Below are positions 22,566 through 33,131 of a stretch of DNA of 64,000 nt, piece after piece. This DNA is from Paralithodes platypus (Eukaryota; Arthropoda; Malacostraca; Decapoda; Lithodidae), in contig CM064551.1 of assembly GCA_032716605.1 (NCBI GenBank), positions 48,106,427 through 48,170,426 on the forward strand, given 5' to 3'. Both the position numbers and the translations under genes were made by a program. Below the pieces are notes generated by a model, which worked only from the letters and a program-made list of their open reading frames with translations, made no database searches and was not told the DNA's origin. Position 1 is the first letter of the stretch. Each line of letters begins with the position of its first letter.

Positions 22566-22905
22566 TGATATTGATATCCTAACTTAGGGACAGGGCATGG
22601 GTGTATTAAATTAAGGTGTATTCATGTTCATCATCATATAGGTAGAGTCCGGCGGGTAAGAGGTGTAGGACACGAGGGGTAGTGGATACGCGAGGTGGGG
22701 GAAGGGTCAGCGGTTAAAAGTGATAGGCAGGTGTGGGTTGGAGCTGCTTAGCCCTGCGGGCTTCGGCCTGTCTGAACTGGTTGGCTTGGTCACCTGGTCC
22801 TTCGGGCTTCTTGTTCTGGAGCATTTTACTTCCCTCTCCTTCGTTGTAGGCTCGTCCTCGAGCCTCAAGGGTGAAGTAAAGAGAAGTATAGTCATGGTGG
22901 GTCAT

Positions 22906-23549
22906 TTAGAGGGTGTGTAGAAGGTCCCACCAGGCAAGAGAGCGAGGATCAGGTTTCTTGTGCAGGTCTATGTAGACCTGTAGGACTGTGTCTTCGGTGT
23001 TGTGGAGGGCGGCTGCCCGGGCTTGATGTGGCCGTTGTAGACGGGCTGAGCGTCCTGTGGACGTTTTTAATTTAATATGTCTTATGAACGGTGTGTATTC
23101 GTCCTCAGTGGGGGTAGGGACGGGAGCGACGAATGGTGTGGATGTGTTCATGGTGGAGGTCAGGTATTGAGTGAGGTGTGTGGGACTGACAGGAGGCCTC
23201 TTCAGTGTGGTGAAGGGGTTAACAACTGAAGGGGAGGGACTAACGCGTGAAGGCGGAGCTGGGGGTGAAGGGGGGATATGAGTCTGGGGTTTTTGGGGTT
23301 GTCTTGGGTGGTGTTGCAGGCTGGGAAAATATATGGAGGCAATGTGCAATATTGGTTTAGGTAAGGTGCGTGATGGAGGTGTGTGAGAAAGAGGGGGGTG
23401 TGTGTTGTGTGGCTTGGGCTTTTAGTGGAAGAAAGGAGTTTTGTTTTTACATAACTGTCTTCAAATCTGATGGGTCTGTTGATGATTCTACCTTTGGAGG
23501 TTCTGGTGGGAAGGTAGATTTTTGTAGTGGGACTTGAGTCGCTCGACGA
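22906..23549 (-). pseudogene. Distal part of the proline-rich tail of pol
   Basis: Continuation of the tail frame (26156-27734) beyond the LINE at 23552-26155. The region 23349-22906 reads 147 codons rich in Pro, Ser and Thr and ends AWWDLLHTL just before the LTR. The stretch 23549-23447 carries LQKSTFPPEPPKVESSTDPS. The role is unknown. Its position between integrase and 3' LTR is where some retroelements carry an extra gene, but no signal peptide or membrane segment is visible. Confidence 0.5.
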
Positions 23550-23550
23550 T

Positions 23551-23551
<1 letters not shown>

Positions 23552-23588
<37 letters not shown>

Positions 23589-26155
23589 GACAATGAACGG
23601 AGGAAGGAAAAACACAGATAAAACAAAAAGGTCCATGTGCCTAAAGGCATCCTCCATTCATAAAATGTTTGTAACAACTGGATTTAAACATTTGTTGATT
23701 GTAAGTTTGTGGAAAGCAATTCGAGGGAAGTGAATTCCAAAGAGTAGTAGCTCTGGGGATAAATGAATTCTGATAAGCAGAAGTTCTGCATTGTGGAGGA
23801 GAAAGTGTAAATTCATGGGCGCTCTCAGCTGCCCTAGTTCTACGGGGAAAGATGTGGAGAGGCGGCACAATTGAAGCAAGTTCCTCGGAACAATTGCTGT
23901 GAAAATATCTGTAGAATAATGCAAGGGATGCAACGTTTCTTCGTATGGCTAATGTAGGAAGGTCCTGTGTGATTGCAGGGTTATTGATTAATCTAATAGC
24001 TTTATTTTGAATTTTGTCCAACTGCCTCAATGCAACCACTCCACTTCCACCCCACAGAGGTGAACAGTAATCCATCTGAGAGCGCACATGACTTTTATAT
24101 ATTACGGCCAACTGCTCGTCAGTGAAGAATTCTCGAACTCTGTACAGGAGTCCCAGTTTTTTAGAGGCATTCTTAGCAATGCTTCTAACATAATGTGTCC
24201 AGCTCAAGTTAGTAGTTAATGTTACACCGAGAATGTCAATACTAGGGGAAGTGGGAATATTACATCATTAAAAAATATATGGGAGTCAGTGAGATTCTGT
24301 CGGTTAGAAAATTGAATGTACTTGGTTTTCTGTGCATTAAAGGAAACTAGATTCTTGTCCCATTCATTAATTCTAGAAAGGTCCCGGTTCAGAGAAATTG
24401 CAGTGTTTATTTTGAATTTATAAGATCGGGTTGGGTGAAAGAATTGGTAAATGTGAAGGAACTGTGGAGTGTTGAGTCATCTGCGTAGGAATGTATTGGA
24501 TTATGAGTGGTAGATATGAGATCATTGATATGAATGAGGAACAGAGTTGGGGCCAAAACTGATCCCTGGGGAACACCAGCATTTATTGAGTGAAATTGAG
24601 AATAAAGGCCATCTACCATTACACGTATTTTTCTGTTATGAAGATAAGAAGAAATTAGTGGAACTAATGATGCAAGGCCGTAGTGTGACATCTTCGACAA
24701 TAAGGATTGATGCCAGACTCTATCAAATGCCTTTGATATATCCAGTGCTATTGTATGTGTTTCACCATGTTGGTCTGTAGCTTGGTTGATTTGATGCGTA
24801 AGAAGGCAAAGAATGTCTGCAGTTGATCGACATCGTCTAAAACCATATTGCCTATCACTGATTAATTTTATTCTCCAGATGCTTAATTATGTGATTATTT
24901 AATATAATTTCAAAAACTTTGCCAAGAGTGGAAGTTATAGCTATTGGTCTGTAGTTTGATGGATCTGAAGAGGCACCTTTTTTAGGAACTGGATGGATGT
25001 TTGCTTCTTTCCAGGGTACTGGGAAGCATGAGGTATGAGTACACAGACGGAAAATTTTGCCAATACAGGAGCGAGCACCAAGGAGCAATTCTTAAGTACT
25101 ATTGGAGGAATTTCATCTGGACCAGGAGCCTTATCTACTGAGAGATTCTGCAAAATAGTTTGACATGTCTGGTGTGGATCTTAAGTGAGGGAATTTCAGG
25201 TGAATTAAAATTAAGTACAGGGACATCTTGATTTATTTCATCTAAGGTTGAGTTGGTGGAGAAATATCTGCAAGAAGGTTAGCTTTACCTCGTGGGTCAC
25301 TTACAAGATTGCCAGTCGGAGATTTTAATGGTGGAATGGATGAAGCAGTAGTGAAGTTGGATTTGAATGAGTTAAGAGTAGACCAAAATATTTTGTTATC
25401 ATTTGGATTATTTAGAAGTTTATTTGCCTGCTTATGGAGAAAGTTTGATTTAGTTAGGTTTAATACAGTTTTGGCATGATTTCTGATGTTTCTAAAGTAA
25501 TTAAAGGCTTCATGTGTTTTGATCTTGTGTATGCATTGTAGGCTATTGCTTTTTGTTCAGTTACTCTAGCACAATTATGGTCAAACCATTTAGGTGAATT
25601 AGATCTTTTACTGTACTTTTGATGAGGAATAAAAGTTTCCATTCCAATTTTTACAAAATCTTGTATGTGGCTCAAGGTGGAGTGTGCATCATTAGAAAGA
25701 AAGAGGTCCAGGGAATATCAATAAAGAAACCTTGAAGACCTCCCAGTCTGCCCTATCGTAATGCCATTTAGTCACCAAAACAGGTTCAGAGTGGGAGGGT
25801 GTGGTAGGTGATAGACAGGTGGCCTGTATCAGACAGTGATCAGAAGATCCAAGTGGGGACCTCACTGTAACATCATAATTTTCTGAATTGGTTGTTAAAA
25901 ATAAGTCCAGTAGGTGGGAATTATGATTAGGATTGTCTGGTACACGGGTGGGTTGGTTGACTAGTTGAATGAGATTAAATGAGTCTGCAAATAGCTCACA
26001 TTCAAGACCAGCATCATCAGTCCTGGCTGAATGAGTGAGCCATTCAACATTATGGACATTAAAATCACCCAACACAGTGATTTCAGAAGAAGCATTTAAG
26101 TTGAGGACACTGAGTTGTGAGGACAGAGAATCAAAAAGACTTTGCTCTTGAGGGG
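23552..26155 (-). mobile_element. Jockey-like LINE, 5'-truncated, poly(A)-tailed
   Basis: The poly(A) tail appears as a T run at 23552-23584. Minus-strand fragments in order: endonuclease end (EITVLGDFNVHNVEWL, RSPLGSSDHCLIQATC; 26100-25700), RT start (KAPGPDEIP near 25110; NYRPIAITSTLGKVFE near 24950), GVPQGSVLAPTLFLIHINDL (near 24590), catalytic SYADDSTLH (near 24490) and the C-terminal domain (24207-23641). Several frame breaks make it a pseudogene. The 5' end is fixed only to about 10 bp. It is related to the LINE at 34544-35591. Confidence 0.85.
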
Positions 26156-27734
26156 AAGACCGCTTTACAGGTGGAGGGCATTTAGTGGGGGTGATGTAGG
26201 GGGTTATGCGAGAGGTAGATGCGTGTGGAGGTTTTTGTCGAGTGAGGGTGGTAGGAGGAATGGGAGAGGATTGGGTGGGGGTATTGATGGGGGTTCTCGG
26301 AGGGGCGACTTTGTGGGGGGATTTAAGTGGGGGTGTGGAGGTCGGGTACGTCATTTTGGAGGGGCTTTGGTTGGGAGTTACTTGGGTGGTAGACGTGGTG
26401 GGTGAGGAGGGGTTGGTCGTTGGCATAGGGTAGACTTTAGGGGGAGGTTGGTTGGGGGTTTTATGAGATGATGAGGTTGGTTGATGCGTGGGTGGGGTCG
26501 CAGAGATAGTGGAGGGGAAAGGGGTGGATGCAGGGGGGGGGGGGGGGGGGGGGGCTAGACGAGTGGGTAGTGAGGGGGGGTTTAATTTGGAGGGTTGGGG
26601 GTAGGAAAGTGTGTTGGGTGCGTTCTTTGGTGGGGTTGGTGATTTGATGGTGGTGGAAATAGGTGGTTTTGTGGGAGTTTGGTGGGGGGGCAGATCTAGG
26701 TCATTCGGGGAGATGAGGTGGGGGTTGAGAGGGGATGAGGTTGAAGGGGAAGGTATTTGCTCTCGTGGGAGGGTGGGGGTGGTTATTTTTGGAATATAGT
26801 TAGAGGGGTGATGGTGTTTGCTTGTGAATATTCGTCTTCTTTCCCTTTGTGGAGGAGAATTCGATGAAGAAGAAGAGGAGGAGGAGGATAGTGGTCTGGC
26901 AACTCTACGGAACTTTGTTATCAGGGTGTGTTTTCTGGAGGGTTTAAAGGATTTCAGGCGTGGGCGTAAGTTGTAGCGTGAGGTGACTGGGGTAGGTTGT
27001 TTGGTGCGGTTGGTTGTGTACTTGGTTTTAGGTGGGGGTGGTGGTTTTCTTACTGTGGTGCCTGGTGGAGGTACTTCAGGGCTAGATGGGAGGGTTTCTG
27101 TTGTGGTCGGGGTTGTGGGTGGAGGTTTTCGTACTTTGATATTTTGGGGAGGTACTTGACTATGAGAAGTGAAGGAATTGGTCATGGTGGAGGAAGGTGT
27201 GATAGTGGGGGCTTGGGGTTTGTGGAGGTTAGTTTGGGGGGTATGTTGAGGAATGATCGGCCGGTTCGGTGCTGGAGGGTTTAGGCCCTTAGGGGTTTGC
27301 AGGGGAACATTCATAGCCTGAGTGGGAGGGGTTGTAGGGGTGTTCAATTCAGGGTCGGACGTGTGGGGTGGGGTAATGTCTTGTGGTTTTAGAGGTTTAA
27401 AAGCTCGGAAGAATCTAGTTCTGAACGTGCGAGTCACGCCGTGATAATCAATGGTGACTTGATAGGCATTTAGGACTTGTATGATGGTGTAGGGGCCGAC
27501 ATAGCGAGGGCCAAATTTGTTGGTGACAGGGAAGTTGGCTACCATTACGGTGTCATGGATGGCGAAAGGGTTTTTATCATCGGGGTTATCAGTTTTGGTG
27601 TCTTGACAGGTTTGGGCGGTATGGAGGGTGTTTTGCAGATGTTGCAATGGGTCAATTGTGGAGGTGTTGGAGGGGAGGTGAGCGTGATGGTGAAACGGCA
27701 GTAACAGGGGGGGGTACACCGTAAACACGTTCAT
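26156..27734 (-). pseudogene. Integrase C-terminus plus proline-rich tail
   Basis: The first 110 or so codons hold a GPY/F-type integrase module (FGPRYVGPYTIIQVLNAYQV, then FRTRFFRAFKP). A tail of more than 400 residues follows, mostly Pro, Ser and Thr, with a basic patch containing RYNLRPR, a motif often found at the end of Ty3/gypsy integrases. Seven prolines in a row come from a G run at 26537-26554. No chromodomain is seen. A frame shift in a G8 run near 27709 separates it from the integrase core. The frame runs on into LINE sequence at 26155. Confidence 0.75.
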
Positions 27735-29035
27735 GAGGGGAAATACCGTCTTCTCGGGGACAGGTGTTCATGCCCCATTGTATCATTTTTATCTGTGATG
27801 GCCAGTCTGAGGTGTTAAGAGCAATCATTTTGGTACGTAACTGGTTGTTGATGGTGCGATGGCTGCGTTCGCATATAGCATTTCCTTGAGGCCAGTACGG
27901 GGATGAGTGTTTGATCTTAATACCGCATTGTTGGGTGAACTGGTGCCAAACGTGTCCACTAAATTCGGGGGTATTGTCGGATAGAAGAGCAAGGGGAAGG
28001 CCGAATATAGGGAACACTTCTGTGGCAAGCAGTGTGGCGACGGTGGTGGCTGTGTGGTCTTTAACTGGGCAGGCTATTAAAAAATTTGAATATACGTCAA
28101 CAAATGTGACGATATAGCGGTTGCCAGCGTAAGAAGGAAACGGGCCCATGATGTCGAGGGATAGGACTTGGAACGGTTTGTTGGCAGAAATGGTACCAGC
28201 TGGACCTGGGGTGCGTGATCTATCCTTCCCCAATAAACAAGGTTTGCAGGATTCTGTCACGCGTTGTGCAATCTTGGAGGGGTTGGGGGTCCAGTACTGA
28301 TCCACGAAGATTTTTAACATCTTCTTTTGTCCAAGGTGTATGCCGTTTCCCTCGTGGATGGCAATCATGTAGCCGTGGGCAATGGTGGGGTCTAGGACTA
28401 TGTGACCGGAGTCTGTGGCAAGTTGATCTCCCCAGCGAGTCAGTTTCTTGAAGATATTTAACGGTATCCAGGGTGGTCTGATCCTTGTTTCCCAAGATTG
28501 AATTAGTGAGGGGGCTGGGGGGGAATTATGTTGGTTGATGGGGGTATGTAAGAGCTCAGTGTTTTGTAAGGCGGCTAGATTGGTGGGTTTTTTTTTCGGT
28601 ACTGGCAAACGTGACAGGGCGTCTGCATTGGTGTGAAGTTTACCTGGACGATACTGTATTGTAAAATCGTAGTCCTCTAGTGTCTCTCTCCAGCATACCA
28701 AGATGGCTGAGTTGGTTTCGCACCTACGCAACCATTGCAAAGATTGATGGTCGGTTATTATATCTAGTTTCGCGCCCAACACAAATGACCTGAAGTGGTT
28801 GAGTGCCCAAATGATCCCTAGGCACTCTCTCTTGGTGGCTGCATAATTCTGTTGGGCTTGGTTGAGTGTGGAGCTGGCATACGCTATCACATGTTCCTCT
28901 CCGTCTCTTACTTGAGCTAAAACTGCACCAATGGCGTACAGAGATATGTCGGTATAAAGACGGAAAGGTTTATGGTAATCAGGGAAAGCGACAATAGGGG
29001 ATTGGATCAGCTTTTGTTTCAAAGTGTTAAAAGCG
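27700..29035 (-). pseudogene. pol: RNase H and integrase core of pol
   Basis: RNase H: LYTDISLYAIGAVLAQ, KRECLGIIWALNHF and ITDHQSLQWL carry the acidic residues, and GKLHTNADALSRLP closes the domain. Integrase: an H-H-C-C zinc binding region (ends CKPC), then the D,D(35)E core with D in LDIMGPFP, D in SDNTPEF and E in GNAICERSH. The second D and the E are exactly 35 residues apart. It would insert the cDNA in the nucleus. The frame joins RT through a one-base shift near 29035. Confidence 0.9.
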
Positions 29036-29698
29036 AGGTCTCTTTCAGGTGTCCTTGTGGGTGAGTTGGTGGAGAGGTCTGGCTATTGTGGCAAAATGTG
29101 GGACGAAACGTCTGTAGTATGTGGCTAAACCTAGAAAAGAACGTACTCCTTTAACGGTGGTGGGTGGGGGTTGGTTTTGTATGGCTTGAAGTTTCTTGGG
29201 GTCTGGTGCAATGCCATGTTCAGATATTACGTGGCCGAGGAAATCTACCTTATTTCGTGCAATCTCGCATTTTGAGGGTTTCAATTTCAGCCCGGCGGCT
29301 CGGATTCTTTGAAGAACTTGTTTCAACCTGAGGAGGTGTTCTTCCCAGGTTTGTGAGTATACAATAATATCGTCTAGATACGCTAGGCAGGTTTCCCAGG
29401 TAAGGCCATGTAATATCGCTTCCATCAAACGGGAGAAAGTGGCGGATCCGTTGCAGAGGCCAAAGGGTAGGACGTTAAATTCGTAGTGGTGGCCACCATT
29501 AGTGGAGAATGCTGTTTTTTCTTGGTCCTCTGCCTTGATGGGCACTTGCCAATACCCTGCTTGCAAGTCGAGGGTAGTGAACCATCTGGATCCGTATAGG
29601 GAGTCAAGGGAATCGTCTATCCTGGGTAATGGCGTAGCGTCCTTAATGGTTACGTCATTCAATCTCCTGTAATCTACGCAAAAACGGGGTGGACCCAT
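29036..29698 (-). pseudogene. pol: Reverse transcriptase of pol
   Basis: Ty3/gypsy-type RT with PRFCVDYRRLND, FTTLDLQAGYWQVPI, NVLPFGLCNGSATF, the catalytic YLDDIIVYS, FLGHVIS and the connection FLGLATYYRRFV, all in order and about 215 codons long. Catalytic residues are present. The frame is displaced by one base from the upstream linker near 29692 (A-rich KKDG codons) and from RNase H near 29035, so a continuous polyprotein is not encoded by this copy. Confidence 0.9.
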
Positions 29699-30270
29699 CT
29701 TTCTTTTTTACTAGGACAACAGGGGAAGACCAGGGGCTGATGGACGGGGTAGCAATTCCGGCCTCTAACATCTCTTGGACTTGGCGTTCCTCTTCCTGGC
29801 GTTGTATGGGATTTTTTCTACGGGATGGTTGTCTTATGGGGGGGCCTGTGGTGTTAATGATGTGTTGTTCAACATTGGTCTGTCCTATTTCAGTGGGTTG
29901 TTGGGCAAATACGTCACTGAACTCTAGCAATAGTTCGTACATGCTGTGTTTTTGGTGGTCGGATAATGTGTCAGGGAGAGGGGGTAATTTGAGACTGGTA
30001 GGGGTTTCATTGGAATCTATGGGGAGGTCATCAAATGTTTCGAGGTCTCCTATGATGAGGCCTTTTGGTAATGTCAGGGATTCTTCAGAGATATTGGCCA
30101 CTAGAATGTGGTTTATGCGAGCGGAAATGATGGCGGGTTGTAGGAGGCAACGATTGGGGTCGGTGGACGTGGTAGTGGGGGAAAATATCATGTGAGTTTG
30201 GGGTATGGGTCGAAGGTTAACCCATTTTTGATGGCGGGGGGGAATTTGATATTTATCTTGAACTACAGCT
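29690..30270 (-). pseudogene. pol: Protease-RT linker and RT N-terminus
   Basis: It reads from a segment with VVQDKYQIPPRHQKW through NHILVANISEESLTLPKG and LEFSDVFAQQPTEIGQTNV. It ends at SPWSSPVVLVKKKDGS, the canonical first RT block. The frame is lost at the run of A's right after that block. Upstream, at about 30270, it passes abruptly into the proline-rich module. Confidence 0.75.
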
Positions 30271-31474
30271 GGGCTAATGATGGTGGGGGACCGACTGGTG
30301 AGCAGGTGCTCGGTACGCATGAGGGGGGGGGAATCACTTTGGTGGGGGTCACGCGTGAGGGGGGGATTAACGGCGCGTGTGGGAGGATCAAAGTGGTGAG
30401 GTGTGAGTGATTTAGAAAACGGAATTTGTTGGTGGGACTGTGGAGGATTGGTAATAATAATAATAATAATAATAATATTTATTCAGTCAGCAATTTACAG
30501 AGTTGGTACCACATAGTTTGTTACAAATATGACATGTACCAGCCTTGCATAATTCCAACTAAGGATAGCCCAATAAGGCCGTTAGGCGTATTTCCATTGG
30601 GGTCCTTGTGGGATTAGGTTAGCTGGGGAAAAGGGGAGGATAAAGAAATAGATACTTTAGAGAAAGTATTTCTAGGGGGTTATTTTAAGATACCTTACAT
30701 CCTATAGTAAATATCAGTAATCCGTAATCAGTAATCATTTCAGTTTGGTTTGTCTATCCCTTATGTCGTATTTAGTAGTAGACATAAGCTTGGTGCTCCC
30801 TTCTCGCAGCTGTCCGGTTCAGGTGTTCCTTCAGGCTACGTCTGAAGGAATACAGTGTTCTCTTTTCACGGACTGACTGGGGTAGGTCGTTCCAGTCTTT
30901 GATGGCAGTGAAGAAGAATGTTTGCTTACCCTGTCCTTGGATTCTCGGGACCTTAAAATTAAATCTCGGGACCTTAAAATTAAAAGGTGGGGGAAGAGTT
31001 AGGCATAGAACACGGGTTATTGGTGGAGGACTGATGTACTGATTTGTGGTTGTTAAAAGGACGAATTTGGGGAGTTTTGTCGGTGGCAGTGACGGTTTGT
31101 TTAGAGGTTATATGGGATTGGTGGGTTTGTCTGTCATGAGGGGGTGAGTCAAGTGTGGGGTTTTGAAGTTTTTTAGGGGTGTGAATTGTGTGGGGGTGGA
31201 AGGGAGCTACTGACGGAAAACTGTCACAAGGGAGATTTTGTTGGTGGGGGAGTAGTTGAGTATTTCTGCGAGCATGGGGAAAACATTGTTGGGTACATAG
31301 GTCGGCATTTTCCCTGGAAACATGTGTACATAAATATTTGGTAGAATGGTTTTTACATACATAAGAGTCTGTCCTGGAAACATGGGAGGCTTGATCCTGG
31401 ACAGAGTTAGGAGAAATGGGGGGGTTTACATCATTGAGTTGCTTGGACTTGTCTTCTTTCGTTTGCTGAGGCAT
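30270..31474 (-). pseudogene. Proline-rich module inside pol
   Basis: Minus-strand reading with SHVSRTDSYVCKNHSTKYL, CTHVSRENADLCTQQCFPHA and MRTEHLLTSRSPTIISP. Each has a close counterpart in the proline-rich frame of the non-autonomous elements (51640-52250). It lies where a Ty3/gypsy pol should run from protease directly to RT, and a LINE end interrupts it at 30453-30985. It looks like sequence acquired from a short element by recombination or template switching. Confidence 0.65.
30453..30985 (-). mobile_element. LINE 3' end with (ATT)n tail
   Basis: The minus strand encodes the last 70 or so residues of a LINE reverse transcriptase (GKQTFFFTAIKDWNDLPQSV, then RRSLKEHL) ending in TAA at 30774-30772. 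A 300-bp untranslated region with AATAAA and a TTA-type tail (plus strand TAA repeats at 30452-30477) follow. The 5' end has a duplicated word CTCGGGACCTTAAAATTAAA. The tail type matches the LINE at 13200-16399. Flanking GGT may be a minimal target duplication. Confidence 0.8.
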
Positions 31475-31661
31475 TTTTTTAACGGAATGAGTGATATTCT
31501 GAGAGAACTCGGGGCAAGGGGGGGGGGGGGGGGTTAGGAGTTACCTTAGTGCTAGCTGCAACTTGGTAATCTTGACTCAGAGTTTGTTGAGGGTGGAGGT
31601 GTTTTTTCTTTTTGTGAACTGGTTTCTGCGTGATGGGTTTGTCAGAGGCTTTGGGTTGGAT

Positions 31662-32080
31662 TTATTTTTTGAATGAGATCAGCCTATGGCCGCAGTCAAC
31701 CTGGGCCTGGAGTTTTTGAAGGAGGTCAAGTCCAAGGAAACCATCGTAATGTTTACAGTGGGAGGAAAATACTGTGAATGGGTGATAACAATGGTTATGG
31801 GGGGCAGGAGTAGTTACTGACAGGGGCAAAGTGTCTCCTAGGAGATTTAAGTAGGTATCAGCAGCTGAGATTAGTTCTGCTTTGGTAGGTAACAAGGGGC
31901 CAAATAGTCGGTGGTGTTGATCATAATAAGACTTGAACAAACATGACTTAGCAGCTCCCGTGTAATTAACAAGCGGACAGGAATGTCCTTGATTTTGGCC
32001 ACGTAGTAAATGGGGGCAGTGCGATCAGTTATGGCGTCCCCCGCCGAGGCCATCGTGGGCGGGGGATACTTTAAAAATCC
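31662..32080 (-). pseudogene. pol: Aspartic protease of pol, inactivated
   Basis: The N-terminal part reads IYYVAKIKDIPVRLLI in the frame entered by -1 slippage from gag. The C-terminal part ends FLGLDLLQKLQ (compare the ILGxDxL signature of retroelement proteases). Between them the frame changes by one base exactly where the D-T-G active site is expected, so the catalytic Asp is not encoded. The stretch 31475-31661 is a Lys/Pro-rich linker broken by a stop beside an A run and by a G run (31512-31526). Confidence 0.7.
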
Positions 32081-33051
32081 TGGGGGTCGGTATCTACCTC
32101 CTCCAGGGTTTCCTCGGTATCGTCTGAGGTCATGATATGGGGGGCTATGTCTTCGGTGTGCATTGTCTCCATTTCTTCCTCTTGTCCCCACTCCTCTTCA
32201 TTTACAGAAATGCGAGGAGTACAGGGGCGAGGTTTGGCAGAGTCACGAATTTGATGGAGGGCACACTTAGCACTACAGGCAGGGAAATCATAGGGGTTGA
32301 TAATCACTAATGTAGGGTTCTTACTTTGGTAGGGGTTATAGGTTTTGTTCCGGTTGAAGATTCTGCGTGGCTGGGTAGCTTGAAACCGGGGCCTACTGGG
32401 TTGGGGCTTGCCGGAAGGGTAGGTAGGTTTGTTGTGGAAGGATGAGGATGGGTAGGCATTCTTGGAGTTGAAGGTTTGAGCCTTGGGGTTTTGGTTGTCG
32501 AGGTGCTGCGGGTGTATGGGGAACCTCTTGATTACAGCGATTTGGGTGGGTGTTTCCGTGTGAACGGCCAAAATACGTCGGATCGTGATGAGATCTTTTT
32601 GATATCCGACGAAATCGTGCACACGGAAATGATTCTTTACTGCTGAGGGCAATATTGATACAAGGTTGACCAGAATCTGCTGTTCTTGCTGGATTCTGGT
32701 CAATGTGGGGAAAGACACTTTGATATGTTGGGCGATCTTATTCACTGAGGCATCTAGATCGCCTTCGAATTTAGTATCTTGGAGACGGGTGTGGGCCACG
32801 AAAACGCCCAACGAAGGCTTAATGGCCTCTATCACTATTGTGCGAAATTCGTCCCATGTGAGAGCAAGGTGCACTTGGTAGGCAACCAGGGAAACGGCTT
32901 TTCCCAGGTGCGTTAATGTCACGGCTATCTTTTCTGCGTCCGTGGTATAAACTAGGTCAAATACGGGTTTCACTATAGTCATGAACATTTCGATCTCGTA
33001 AGTCTCCCCATCATCATAATGTGGGATGGGGACGTGAGAACGGTGCGCCAT
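32071..33051 (-). CDS. gag: Gag of the autonomous element
   Basis: An intact frame of 326 codons from the ATG at 33051, 66 bp past the primer site. The upstream continuation of the frame lies in the LTR, so the first internal ATG is preferred. The block ALTWDEFRTIVIEAIKPSLG parallels LTWNQFRSLVIRTLGPLLG of the short elements, linking the two gag types. A Cys/His cluster near the C-terminus (CSAKCALH, then a distant C) is only a poor match to a zinc knuckle. The end is acidic. Gag would assemble the particle that packages element RNA. Confidence 0.8.
   Translation of the reverse strand: MAHRSHVPIPHYDDGETYEIEMFMTIVKPVFDLVYTTDAEKIAVTLTHLGKAVSLVAYQVHLALTWDEFRTIVIEAIKPSLGVFVAHTRLQDTKFEGDLDASVNKIAQHIKVSFPTLTRIQQEQQILVNLVSILPSAVKNHFRVHDFVGYQKDLITIRRILAVHTETPTQIAVIKRFPIHPQHLDNQNPKAQTFNSKNAYPSSSFHNKPTYPSGKPQPSRPRFQATQPRRIFNRNKTYNPYQSKNPTLVIINPYDFPACSAKCALHQIRDSAKPRPCTPRISVNEEEWGQEEEMETMHTEDIAPHIMTSDDTEETLEEVDTDPQDF
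32074..32080 (-). promoter_or_regulatory. Candidate -1 ribosomal frameshift site
   Basis: The last gag codons read GAT TTT TAA. The heptamer GGATTTT directly before the stop is a known -1 slippery sequence (it is used in red clover necrotic mosaic virus). Slippage enters the protease frame, which overlaps gag by about 120 bases. I have not identified a downstream pseudoknot. Confidence 0.6.
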
Positions 33052-33116
33052 GATGTTATCGTGTTCTGGCTGTTCCAAACTTGCAATGTAATGCAACCTT
33101 TTATCCGAATCAAGAA

Positions 33117-33131
33117 CCACCGCTGTCGCCA
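33117..33131 (-). promoter_or_regulatory. Primer binding site, tRNA-Leu type
   Basis: Minus-strand TGGCGACAGCGGTGG, one base after the LTR end. Two differences from the exact tRNA-Leu complement found at 50216-50230. Confidence 0.75.

Larger units (their letters stand above)
18223..22894 (-). repeat. 3' LTR of the autonomous element
   Basis: Ends GCATAACA at 18223 and starts TGAC at 22894 on the minus strand. It is 4672 bp long, of which 1307 are a LINE with its target duplication. It belongs to a subfamily with an expanded minisatellite (22188-22565) and matches 33133-37042 closely. It is clearly diverged from the LTRs at 212 and 6646, which carry only one minisatellite unit. Confidence 0.8.

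Noticed and set aside
22906..23349. Envelope-like third gene of the autonomous element
   Set aside because: The position would fit, but it lacks a signal peptide, membrane anchor or Cys pattern. It is simply the proline-rich tail.
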